NCBI GenBank assembly: GCA_023407575.1 | Contig: JAEYLX010000032.1 | Span: 434,001-498,000, forward strand | Reading direction: 5' to 3' | DNA length: 64,000 nucleotides | Source of the DNA: Bacillota bacterium | GTDB taxonomy: Bacteria > Bacillota > Clostridia > Lachnospirales > Lachnospiraceae | In this document: positions 41,880-50,350 of the stretch, one piece after another | Layout: every line of letters begins with the position of its first letter | Position numbering within the stretch: the stretch's first letter is position 1 | Program-made: the position numbers and the translations under genes | The notes under the pieces: model-generated | Seen by the model: only the letters and a program-made list of their open reading frames with translations | Told to the model about the DNA's origin: nothing | The model's database searches: none

Positions 41880-43916
41880 ATGAAAAAGATAAAAACCAAA
41901 TTATTAGTGTCATTTATGATAATATTGATTGTAATAATAAGCCTTGTTTCCTTCATTTCAATAAGTACGGGAAAAAACTTAATCACGAAAGAAGTTCAGA
42001 GGACAGTCAAGCTTTTAGCTGCGGATGAAGCTAAAATAATGGAAAGTAAAATGGATTCCTTGACTTTAGAGCTAAGTACTCTTGCCCATACGGAGGCACT
42101 ATTATCAAATGATCTTGAAGTACAGCTAGAAGCATTAAGAGGCCAGATGGAATATTCACAATACATAGCACTTGCAATTGTACAATCAGATGGAACCGCT
42201 TATTATAACGATGGTACTGAAGCAATGTTGGCAAGTCGATCCTACATACAAAAAGCTTGGACAGGAGTTGCAAATATATCAGATGTAATTATAAGTTCAG
42301 TGACAGGAAAACCGGTTATCATGGTCGCTGTTCCTGTAATAAAAGATGATAAAATTACTGCTGTATTAATTGGACGAAAAGATGCAGGTACACTTAGTAG
42401 CTTTGTTCTTGATGGAGGATTTGGAGAAGAGGGATATGCATATATTATTAATAATGTAGGACAATTTATTGCACATCCTGATGAAGAGATGGTAAAAGGA
42501 TTAATTAATCCAGTTAAAATAGTTGCAGCAGTTCCAGAAATTAAAGAGAAGATGACAGAAGAGGAATTAAAAGCAGCCCAAGAAAAGTATAAATCCTTTG
42601 CTGAGGCAGAAAGAATAATGCTTAGGGAAGATAATGGATTTGTAAACTATGACTTTAGCGGCTATAGTGTATATGCTGGTTTCTCAAAAATAAAGGGTAC
42701 AGATTGGATTTATGTTGTAACTGCGAAAGCAGATGAAGTTCTATCTGCAAACAACGATATGCAGAATAAAATGTTACTATATGCACCAATTTGTTTACTG
42801 TTTGCAATGATATTTGTATACCTGGTTGGAACTATTATATCAAAACCAATTGTTAGATTGGCTAAGATCTCGGATAGTATTGCACAACTTGATATGTCAG
42901 CAGATGTACCTGATAAATATCAAAAACTGAAGGATGAGAATGGTACACTGGCAAGGTCTATGCAAAGTATTACCACAAGCTTACGAGCAATTATTGGCGA
43001 GATTACAGATTCCTCCATACAATTAACATCAACAGCACAAGAACTTACAGCAACAACAGAACAATCAGCAACTGCTTCAGAAGAAGTATCACGTACGGTG
43101 GAAGAGATAGCAAAAGGTGCGTCAGAACAGGCAGCAAATACAGAAAAAGGTTCTTTACAGGCAATTAATCTTGGTGAAATGATTGAGCAGAATGAAGATT
43201 ATATGGATAATATGAACCTGGCTTCAGATAAAATTGTAGGAGTTGTAGCAGATGGTTTAATAGAGATTGATCGACTTTCTGATATTTCGCAGGAAAGTAG
43301 TAATGCCATTAGAGAAATTTATGACATTATACAAAAGACCAACGAGAGTACGGCTCAAATTGGAGAAGCAAGTACAGTAATTGCTTCAATTGCAGATCAG
43401 ACTAACTTACTTTCTCTGAACGCATCAATCGAAGCAGCAAAGGCGGGAGAAGCAGGAAGAGGATTTGCTGTGGTTGCAGCTGAAATTAAGAAACTTGCTG
43501 GGCAATCAGCAAATTCTACAACCCATATTAACGATATTGTTAGTCAGTTACAGGAAGTGGTATTAAGAGCTGTAAATGCGATGGAAAGAGTACATGCAAT
43601 ATCCAAAGAGCAAAGTGAAAGTGTTAGCAATACAAAGCAAAAATATGTTTTGATTAAGGAAGCAACAGAAGGAACTGGAAAAGCAATGGAGCAATTAAAT
43701 GCTTCTGGTAAAGAAATGCTGAATGCCAAGGATGATATTATGGAGATGATTCAAGCATTATCAGCAATTGCAGAGGAGAATGCGGCAAGTACGCAGGAGG
43801 CTTCTTCAGCAATGTTAGAGCAAAGTACCTCTCTTGACGAAATTGCAAAATCCAGTGAGCGTTTAGCAGCATTAGCTGTCAGTCTTCAGGAGATTATTTT
43901 ACGCTTCAAGCTTTAA
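41880..43916 (+). CDS. Methyl-accepting chemotaxis protein
   Basis: A 678-residue chemoreceptor. One membrane helix (about 8-28) is followed by a dCache-type periplasmic sensor (about 35-295, with AYYNDGTEAMLASRSYIQ and VIMVAVPVIKDDKITAVLIG), a second helix (about 298-320), HAMP, then a long signalling coiled coil. The hairpin tip SIADQTNLLSLNASIEAAKA, GEAGRGFAVVAAEIKKLA is the canonical CheA/CheW contact. Ligand unknown; dCache domains often bind amino acids or organic acids. Confidence 0.95.
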   Translation: MKKIKTKLLVSFMIILIVIISLVSFISISTGKNLITKEVQRTVKLLAADEAKIMESKMDSLTLELSTLAHTEALLSNDLEVQLEALRGQMEYSQYIALAIVQSDGTAYYNDGTEAMLASRSYIQKAWTGVANISDVIISSVTGKPVIMVAVPVIKDDKITAVLIGRKDAGTLSSFVLDGGFGEEGYAYIINNVGQFIAHPDEEMVKGLINPVKIVAAVPEIKEKMTEEELKAAQEKYKSFAEAERIMLREDNGFVNYDFSGYSVYAGFSKIKGTDWIYVVTAKADEVLSANNDMQNKMLLYAPICLLFAMIFVYLVGTIISKPIVRLAKISDSIAQLDMSADVPDKYQKLKDENGTLARSMQSITTSLRAIIGEITDSSIQLTSTAQELTATTEQSATASEEVSRTVEEIAKGASEQAANTEKGSLQAINLGEMIEQNEDYMDNMNLASDKIVGVVADGLIEIDRLSDISQESSNAIREIYDIIQKTNESTAQIGEASTVIASIADQTNLLSLNASIEAAKAGEAGRGFAVVAAEIKKLAGQSANSTTHINDIVSQLQEVVLRAVNAMERVHAISKEQSESVSNTKQKYVLIKEATEGTGKAMEQLNASGKEMLNAKDDIMEMIQALSAIAEENAASTQEASSAMLEQSTSLDEIAKSSERLAALAVSLQEIILRFKL

Positions 43917-43938
43917 CTACTAGTATCGGAGAAGGACA

Positions 43939-44532
43939 ATGAAGATTTTTTTAATCAGACATGGGCAAACAAACTGGAACCTGGAAGGTAGATTTCAAGG
44001 TAGAGAAGATATTCCCCTTAACGACTTTGGCATGGAACAGGCTAAAGAATGTGGCAATGCGATTAAATCAAGCAAGTTTAAAGCTGTAATTACCAGTCCT
44101 CTAAAACGTGCAAAAAAAACAGCAGAGATAATAGCGCAGTATACAGAGGTCGATAAGGTCATTGTTGAGGAGGGTATTACGGAAAGAGATTTTTCTAAAG
44201 TATCCGGAATGACACCTGCGGAGAGAGAAGCTTTCTATGCCACAGGTGAGATGGATGACAAAGAACCTTGGGAAGACTTGTGTAAACGAATGGTAGCTAA
44301 CCTTAAAAAGTATGCAAATCAATATAAGAACGGTAATATAGTTATGGTTTCCCATGGGGCTTCTATTAATAGTGTGCTGTCTGTATTAAGTAATGGAAAT
44401 ACCGGTTCAGGTAAGATAATATTAAAGAACACCTGCATTAATATTATTAATTATAAAGACGGTGAGCTGACACTGGAAGAATACAATCTTACTCCTAAGG
44501 AGTATCTCGAACTGGGATTAGCTTTTAATTAA
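43939..44532 (+). CDS. Histidine phosphatase family protein
   Basis: A 197-residue phosphoglycerate-mutase-like enzyme. The RHG motif is FLIRHGQTNWNLEGRFQG; the second His is in MVSHGASINSVL, and ERDFSK holds the acid/base Glu. The family includes CobC-like and broad-specificity phosphatases; the physiological substrate is not evident. GGAGAAGG precedes ATG 43939. It is 22 nt after the chemoreceptor gene and may share its transcript. Confidence 0.9.
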   Translation: MKIFLIRHGQTNWNLEGRFQGREDIPLNDFGMEQAKECGNAIKSSKFKAVITSPLKRAKKTAEIIAQYTEVDKVIVEEGITERDFSKVSGMTPAEREAFYATGEMDDKEPWEDLCKRMVANLKKYANQYKNGNIVMVSHGASINSVLSVLSNGNTGSGKIILKNTCINIINYKDGELTLEEYNLTPKEYLELGLAFN

Positions 44533-44565
44533 AGTAATTAAAATTAAATATCATTTTGAAATTAG

Positions 44566-44611
44566 AAAGTTCAAATTGTTGCTAATATTAGCTTCGATTT
44601 GAACTTTTTTA
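44566..44611. terminator. Terminator after the phosphatase gene
   Basis: AAAGTTCAAAT pairs with ATTTGAACTTT across a 20-nt loop, followed by a T-run; A-rich on the other side, so it may work in both directions. Confidence 0.7.
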
Positions 44612-44801
44612 ATGTGTCTTTAATTAATTTAATCAATCACTCACTTGAAATGTCTGGAATAATAAGGTAAGATTATTTATTAATATGACATATTTATAAG
44701 CTGATTTCTTAATTTCGTTGAACATTTAATTGGATTACAGTATATATCTACCGAAGAACAGGTCTATTTAAACCATGTATATTAGGGAGGGGAGTCTGGA
44801 G

Positions 44802-45512
44802 ATGAAGCAGAATAAGAATTTTACAATGTATTGGATGATCGGTGTCAGTGCCATCTTGACTATTCCATTAGCAGTAATCCTATATAATAGAGTACAGTTA
44901 AGTAGTTTAGCCATAACGGCTATCATTATGGGGATATTTTTGGTCTTATTTTTTTCAATTATGGTACTGTATAAGAGTATTTTTAAAGTTTCTGTTCAGG
45001 AAATCACTCAAGAGGATAAGGTAACTGAACTAGATAGCTTATATTATCATCTGGAGGACCAAATAAAGTTATTTAGAAATGAACAGCTTGTTAGTCGAAT
45101 AAAGAGACTACTAAATCAAATTCAGATTTTTAAGAGGCGTAAAAAAGTCTTATCCCAATTAATAGATGTTAAAATGGACATGAAAGGGGATAGTTCTTTG
45201 TCGGGGCTGATACCTGCGGTGGAAAAAGCGATGTTGGTACATGTCCAAATGTTTATAAACAGGTTGGAAATTTTTGATGAATATGGTCTACCAGAGAACA
45301 TTATTAAAAATATTAACTTTTTGGAAGAGCAAATAATTAAAAACAATAATATTTTAAACGATTTTGAGACTTTAATAACAGAAATATCCAGGATGAACGA
45401 GAAAAATGTAGACTCTGATATGACCAGGTTAAAAGATGTTGTAAATGCGATGCAAAGTCTTAGGTTAGAAGATGATGAAGTGGATGAGCTTGCAAAAAAA
45501 TACAATCATTAA
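44802..45512 (+). CDS. Two-helix membrane protein with coiled coil, unknown
   Basis: ATG 44802 (MKQNKNFTMYWMIG) follows CTGGAG and GGAGGGG; 236 residues. Two membrane helices (about 11-30 and 36-60) anchor a helical cytoplasmic part with coiled-coil pattern (YYHLEDQIKLFRNEQLVSRI). No enzyme motif is seen. It ends 14 nt before the VWA-domain gene, so the three genes 44802-48251 look like one envelope operon. A scaffold for the VWA protein is one possibility. Confidence 0.75.
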   Translation: MKQNKNFTMYWMIGVSAILTIPLAVILYNRVQLSSLAITAIIMGIFLVLFFSIMVLYKSIFKVSVQEITQEDKVTELDSLYYHLEDQIKLFRNEQLVSRIKRLLNQIQIFKRRKKVLSQLIDVKMDMKGDSSLSGLIPAVEKAMLVHVQMFINRLEIFDEYGLPENIIKNINFLEEQIIKNNNILNDFETLITEISRMNEKNVDSDMTRLKDVVNAMQSLRLEDDEVDELAKKYNH

Positions 45513-45526
45513 TAGGAGGATTTTAA

Positions 45527-47218
45527 ATGGAACGGGGAAATATTGTTAAATTTATTGTTGGTATTGTAGTTGTATTCTTAATAGTATTAGTAGTGATATC
45601 CAGTTTAGGAAAAGGGAAAAATGGTTTAGGCAATGATTTGGAGGCATATAATAACAAGACGATAACAGAGAAAATAGATTATTTAAAAGAAGAAATTACA
45701 GTTAATACAGGGAATCCTAGAAAAGCATCGGTAGAACTTGCTGCAGCTTCCTTATATGATGAGTTGCCAGAGATTGATAAATATCCATTAGTTGTAGAAG
45801 GTTACGGTGATATTAATATTGAAATCTTTGCCAGCCCAGAAAAAGCTGGTAGTGATAAAGATGGTTGGATTGTAGATGTTGCAAAAGAATTTAATAACAA
45901 GAACTTTGATTATCAAGGAAGAACCATATCAGTTTCAATACGAAATGTAGCTTCTGGATTAGCTGCTGATTATATTATATCTGGAAAATATGTTCCGGAA
46001 GGATTTACTCCTTCTTCTAAGCTATGGGGAGATTTAATTACCGCACAGGGTGGAAAAGTAGATATTGTTGCAGATCGTTTAGTGGGTAATGTAGCGGGTA
46101 TTCTTGTGAAGGAAGATACGAAGAAAAAACTGGAAGAAACCTATGGAAAAGCAGATATGGTGGCAGTTATAAAAGCGGTGGCAGCAAATGAGATGATTAT
46201 GGGATATACCAATCCCCTCGCTAGTTCCACTGGTTTGAATTTCTTATTAAGTACACTTCATTTTTATGATTCTTCAAATTTATTAAGTGATACAGCTAAA
46301 ACTGGATTTACTTCCTTTCAAAATAATGTTCCTTATGTCGCTTATACCACTATACAGATGCGTGAAGGTGCTGCATCCGGTAAGCTGGAAGGAATGGTGA
46401 TGGAGTATCAGACTTATCGTAACGATAAAGAATTATCAAAATATGAATTTATTCCTTTTGGTATACGTCACGATAACCCAATCTATGCTGTTGGTACCTT
46501 AGAAGAGGATAGGAAAGCAGCTCTTGAGAGCTTTACGGAGTATTGCTTAGATAATAAGGCGCAGTCATTAGCGAAGGAATACGGCTTTAATGGCTTGGAT
46601 GATTATAAAGGTGAAAACATTGATGTGAGCGGTGCAGAGGTACTTCAAGCTCAACAGCTTTGGAAGGATAATAAGGATGGTGGAAAAGATATTACTGCAG
46701 TCTTTGTTGCAGATGTGAGTGGAAGTATGGATGGTGATCCCATCAGTCAATTAAAAAAGAGTTTAATTAATGGAGCACAGTATATAAAAGATAACAATTA
46801 TATTGGCTTAGTAAGTTATAGCTCTGATGTTACGATTGAAGTTCCCATCGGCAAATTCAATCTTAATCAGAGAGCATATTTCCAAGGTGCGGTAGAGGAT
46901 TTTCAGGCAGCTGGAGAAACAGCTACCTATGATGGAATTACAATTGCTGTTCAGATGTTGTTAGAGGCTAAGGAGAAGAATCCGAATACTAAGCTTATGT
47001 TATTCCTATTAAGCGATGGTGAAACAACAGAGGGACATTCCTTGGATTATGTACAGTCAGTAATTGAGGAAAGTGGTATACCAGTATATACCATTGGTTA
47101 TAATGCGAATATTGATGCACTGCAGACTATTTCTAATATTAATGAAGCGTCCTCAATCAATGCGGATTCTGATGATGTAATTTATAAAATAAAGAGTTTA
47201 TTTAATGCACAGATGTAA
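45527..47218 (+). CDS. Membrane-anchored solute-binding/VWA fusion protein
   Basis: A 563-residue protein. One N-terminal membrane helix (about 9-27) puts the rest outside. Residues about 85-370 resemble a type 2 periplasmic binding protein (VVEGYGDINIEIFASPEKAG, LASSTGLNFLLSTLHF). Residues about 388-560 are a von Willebrand A domain with an intact MIDAS: D396, S398 and S400 in VADVSGSMDG, Thr in GETATYDGI and Asp in LLSDGETTEG. The combination suggests metal-dependent binding of a protein or ligand at the cell surface. AGGAGG precedes ATG 45527. Confidence 0.85.
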   Translation: MERGNIVKFIVGIVVVFLIVLVVISSLGKGKNGLGNDLEAYNNKTITEKIDYLKEEITVNTGNPRKASVELAAASLYDELPEIDKYPLVVEGYGDINIEIFASPEKAGSDKDGWIVDVAKEFNNKNFDYQGRTISVSIRNVASGLAADYIISGKYVPEGFTPSSKLWGDLITAQGGKVDIVADRLVGNVAGILVKEDTKKKLEETYGKADMVAVIKAVAANEMIMGYTNPLASSTGLNFLLSTLHFYDSSNLLSDTAKTGFTSFQNNVPYVAYTTIQMREGAASGKLEGMVMEYQTYRNDKELSKYEFIPFGIRHDNPIYAVGTLEEDRKAALESFTEYCLDNKAQSLAKEYGFNGLDDYKGENIDVSGAEVLQAQQLWKDNKDGGKDITAVFVADVSGSMDGDPISQLKKSLINGAQYIKDNNYIGLVSYSSDVTIEVPIGKFNLNQRAYFQGAVEDFQAAGETATYDGITIAVQMLLEAKEKNPNTKLMLFLLSDGETTEGHSLDYVQSVIEESGIPVYTIGYNANIDALQTISNINEASSINADSDDVIYKIKSLFNAQM

Positions 47219-47249
47219 GAGAAAGAACAGGTAACATTGTGGGTGAGTT

Positions 47250-48251
47250 ATGATGAAAAAACGTATGGGATGTCAAAGGAGTAAAATTTATATTTTTATA
47301 ATTTTGGCATTTATTCTAACTGCTTGTTCAAAATCTGAGGATAGCTTTAGCAGAGGAGTATCAGAAGTAATTACTCCAACAACAATTACTCCAACATCAA
47401 TCGCTGCGAAAGTTGATGTAGAGAGAGAAACTCTGCGGGTAAATGAAAATAAGGGAGAGAGTAATTACACAGAATTAAAAGATCCCATAAAAGAAGTTGT
47501 TGAGGATTTTATTATCAATCCTCCAGAAATTGATGAAGACATAGCTATTATGCTGGTTAAAGGGAATTTTGAGGAGAAGGAAAATAGAAATTTTGAGGTA
47601 ACCTCCACAGAAATATTCTATAATGTAAAATATTATATTATTACGGTTACTGGTAAAGCTGAATCGGCAGAGTATCCAATTGATGTATTTGCAATTAGCT
47701 CTGTAGCAGATTATATACATCTAAATATGTTTTATGACAAAGATAAGATGGAATATGTGGAATATTTGGGTACTCCTTGGTTTGCATGTAAAACCTCGCC
47801 GGATGGGAACTTTCGTATGGAAAGCATCGGAATGTATATGGATGGACCAAGTGGACTTCATGCATTGAAAGAGATGAGAATGATTGACACTAAAACAGGG
47901 GATGTTCTTTGGAGCGGTGAGAGTCTATTGCTAAATAACTTCATCTGGTCATCGGATAGTCGGTTTGTTTCTATTCAGCAAGGAGGCAGAACCTGGATAT
48001 CGTCAAGGGTCATTGATACCAAAGATATGAGTATAATCAAGCTTCCGGAGGTTGAAGATATATTAATAATTGACACAACACAACCTAAGGCTATGGAAGG
48101 TTATACAGAATTTAGTACTGGTAAGTGGATAAATGATACAAGAATAAGTGTTGATTTTGAATGGACTGCTAATACAGGCGACGAAGTCCATGGAAGGTAT
48201 GAATATGATGTTTTAACTCATGAAATAGAGTTATCTGGAATAAGTGATTAA
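47250..48251 (+). CDS. Lipoprotein, possible beta-propeller fragment
   Basis: A 333-residue (or 332 from the second ATG) lipoprotein with signal core IYIFIILAFILTAC. A Thr/Pro linker (ITPTTITPTSI-like) is followed by a soluble domain. The C-terminal half contains blade-like pieces, such as FIWSSDSRFVSIQQGGRTWI and DTKTGDVLWSGES, seen in WD40/TolB-type propellers. It is 31 nt after the VWA gene and probably belongs to the same envelope group. Function unknown. Confidence 0.8.
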   Translation: MMKKRMGCQRSKIYIFIILAFILTACSKSEDSFSRGVSEVITPTTITPTSIAAKVDVERETLRVNENKGESNYTELKDPIKEVVEDFIINPPEIDEDIAIMLVKGNFEEKENRNFEVTSTEIFYNVKYYIITVTGKAESAEYPIDVFAISSVADYIHLNMFYDKDKMEYVEYLGTPWFACKTSPDGNFRMESIGMYMDGPSGLHALKEMRMIDTKTGDVLWSGESLLLNNFIWSSDSRFVSIQQGGRTWISSRVIDTKDMSIIKLPEVEDILIIDTTQPKAMEGYTEFSTGKWINDTRISVDFEWTANTGDEVHGRYEYDVLTHEIELSGISD

Positions 48252-48362
48252 GGGATTTGTAAGAGACATTGTTATAACGTATTTTATAGGATTAATAATT
48301 ACAAATTGACTATATTACTAATTAAAAGAAATTTTAGATAGGACAAATATAAAGTTTAGAAG

Positions 48363-48410
48363 AAAAAGGTCTTTCAATCACAGAAATGTGATTGAAAGAC
48401 CTTTTTCTTT
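48363..48410. terminator. Strong bidirectional terminator before kdp
   Basis: AAAAAGGTCTTTCAATCACA pairs perfectly with TGTGATTGAAAGACCTTTTT around a GAAA loop. It isolates the kdp operon. Downstream, TTTTCTTGAC is repeated at an 11-bp interval (48410-48430), then TTGACA at 48447; a KdpE site or promoter here is possible but unclear. Confidence 0.88.
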
Positions 48411-48557
48411 TTTCTTGACGTTTTCTTGACACTATACTAAATCAAATTGACACCTCCTTGATTTCTTTTTTGTTATGATAAACTTATATTAACGAATGCA
48501 TTGCTGGATGAGGTTGAGCTATTGGTTAAAGTTAATTTAAGAAAAGGGGTAAGAAGA

Positions 48558-48647
48558 ATGGAAGTTGTTTTAGTATTATGTGCCGGAATAGGCTTAGCTT
48601 TACTTGTATACTTATTCTATGTTTTGTTTCGAGGTGAAAATTTATGA
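48558..48647 (+). CDS. kdpF: KdpF small subunit
   Basis: A 29-residue single-helix membrane peptide: MEVVLVLCAGIGLALLVYLF then YVLFRGENL. It overlaps the kdpA start by 4 nt (ATGA), exactly where KdpF lies in other kdp operons. It stabilises the KdpABC complex. AAGGGG lies upstream of its ATG. Confidence 0.88.
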   Translation: MEVVLVLCAGIGLALLVYLFYVLFRGENL

Positions 48648-50329
48648 AAATTATTATACTTCAAGATATTTTATTTCTGTGTATTTTGGTAGGAGTTTCT
48701 ATTCCATTAGGAATTTATATGAATAAAGTAATGAGTGGACATAAGGTATTCTTAACTCGTGTACTGGCGCCTGTAGAAATTAGAATTTATAAGCTAATGG
48801 GTACTACGGTCAATGAGGAGATGAATGCGAAAAGATATACCCTTTCGGTAATCTTTTTTAGTTTCCTTGGTTTAGTGTTCCTATGGCTATTACAAATATT
48901 TCAAGGTTTTTTACCCTTTAATCCTGAAAATATTCAAGGAACCAGCTGGGACTTGGCGTTTAATACTGCCGCAAGTTTTGTTTCCAATACGAATTGGCAG
49001 GCCTATTCAGGAGAAACAGGGTTGTCCTACCTAACCCAGTTCTTAGGGCTTACGGTTCAGAATTTTGTATCAGCAGCAACCGGTGCTGCGGTGCTATTTG
49101 CACTCATTCGTGGGATAATAATAAGAGAAAAGAAGACGTTAGGGAACTTCTGGGTGGATTTGACGAAGATAACGCTGTATGTACTTCTTCCATTGTCGTT
49201 AATTCTTGCACTGCTCCTGGTATCCCAGGGAGTGGTTCAATCCTTCTCCTCCTATACAGATATAATTCAACTGGAAAGCGGTGCAGGAGCTACAGTTCCA
49301 CTTGGACCCGCAGCAAGTCAGATTGCAATTAAACAACTGGGAACGAACGGTGGAGGTTTCTTTGGGGCTAATTCGGCTTTTCCTTTGGAAAATCCAACAG
49401 CCTTTTCTAATTTATTGCAGTTATTGTCCATCCTTTTAATTCCCGCTGCCTTATGTGTATCCTTTGGAAAAGCGGTAAAGGACGCAAAGCAAGGCAAGGC
49501 AATTTATATCGTCATGATGATTTTGTTCATAATATCGTTAGCTTCAGTAACCGCCAGTGAACAGTATTTAGCACCAGACTATAAAGGCGTAATTCATAGT
49601 GCCAATATGGAAGGAAAGGAAGTTATTCACGGAATAGGAACCTCGTCCTTGTGGGCGACAGCTACTACAGCCGCCTCTAACGGTTCTGTTAATGCCATGC
49701 ATGACAGCTTTACTCCTCTTGGTGGGTTGGTAATGATGTTTCTTATGCAGCTGGGTGAGATTGTCTTTGGCGGTATAGGCAGCGGCTTATATGGAATGTT
49801 GGCATTTGTCCTGCTTACCGTATTTATAGCGGGGTTAATGGTGGGCAGGACTCCAGAATATCTTGGCAAAAAGGTGGAACCTTTTGATATGAAAATGGTA
49901 TGTTTGATTATTCTGGTACCTCCGTTAGTAACATTATTTGGTACAGCAGTTACAGTAATGGTGCCGGAAGCTGCCTCCTGGTTAACGAATTCCGGCGCTC
50001 ATGGTTTCTCTGAAATCTTATATGCCTTTTCCTCCCTGGGGAACAACAATGGCAGTGCTTTTGCAGGTTATAAGGCTAATACGGTCTTTACCAATATAAT
50101 AGGCGGAATTATTATGCTGTTGGCTCGCTTTATCCCCATGGTTGCAACTATCTATTTGGCTGGGAATATGGCTCATAAGAAGACGGTTGCTGAGAGTGAA
50201 GGAACCTTATCGACAAGTAATGTCATGTTTATTGGGCTTTTAATCGGAGTAATTTTAATCCTTGGGGCGCTAAGCTTTTTACCAGCACTCGCGCTTGGGC
50301 CAATTGCTGATTATGTGACAATGAGATAG
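48644..50329 (+). CDS. kdpA: Potassium-transporting ATPase subunit KdpA
   Basis: The K+-selective channel-like subunit, 561 residues, about ten membrane helices. Selectivity-filter-type repeats are visible (SFVSNTNWQAYSGETG, LGTNGGGFFGANSAFPLENP, SLGNNNGSAFAGY). It takes K+ from outside and passes it to KdpB. It follows kdpF directly. Confidence 0.97.
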   Translation: MKIIILQDILFLCILVGVSIPLGIYMNKVMSGHKVFLTRVLAPVEIRIYKLMGTTVNEEMNAKRYTLSVIFFSFLGLVFLWLLQIFQGFLPFNPENIQGTSWDLAFNTAASFVSNTNWQAYSGETGLSYLTQFLGLTVQNFVSAATGAAVLFALIRGIIIREKKTLGNFWVDLTKITLYVLLPLSLILALLLVSQGVVQSFSSYTDIIQLESGAGATVPLGPAASQIAIKQLGTNGGGFFGANSAFPLENPTAFSNLLQLLSILLIPAALCVSFGKAVKDAKQGKAIYIVMMILFIISLASVTASEQYLAPDYKGVIHSANMEGKEVIHGIGTSSLWATATTAASNGSVNAMHDSFTPLGGLVMMFLMQLGEIVFGGIGSGLYGMLAFVLLTVFIAGLMVGRTPEYLGKKVEPFDMKMVCLIILVPPLVTLFGTAVTVMVPEAASWLTNSGAHGFSEILYAFSSLGNNNGSAFAGYKANTVFTNIIGGIIMLLARFIPMVATIYLAGNMAHKKTVAESEGTLSTSNVMFIGLLIGVILILGALSFLPALALGPIADYVTMR

Positions 50330-50350
50330 ATAGGCGGAATGGAGATAATT

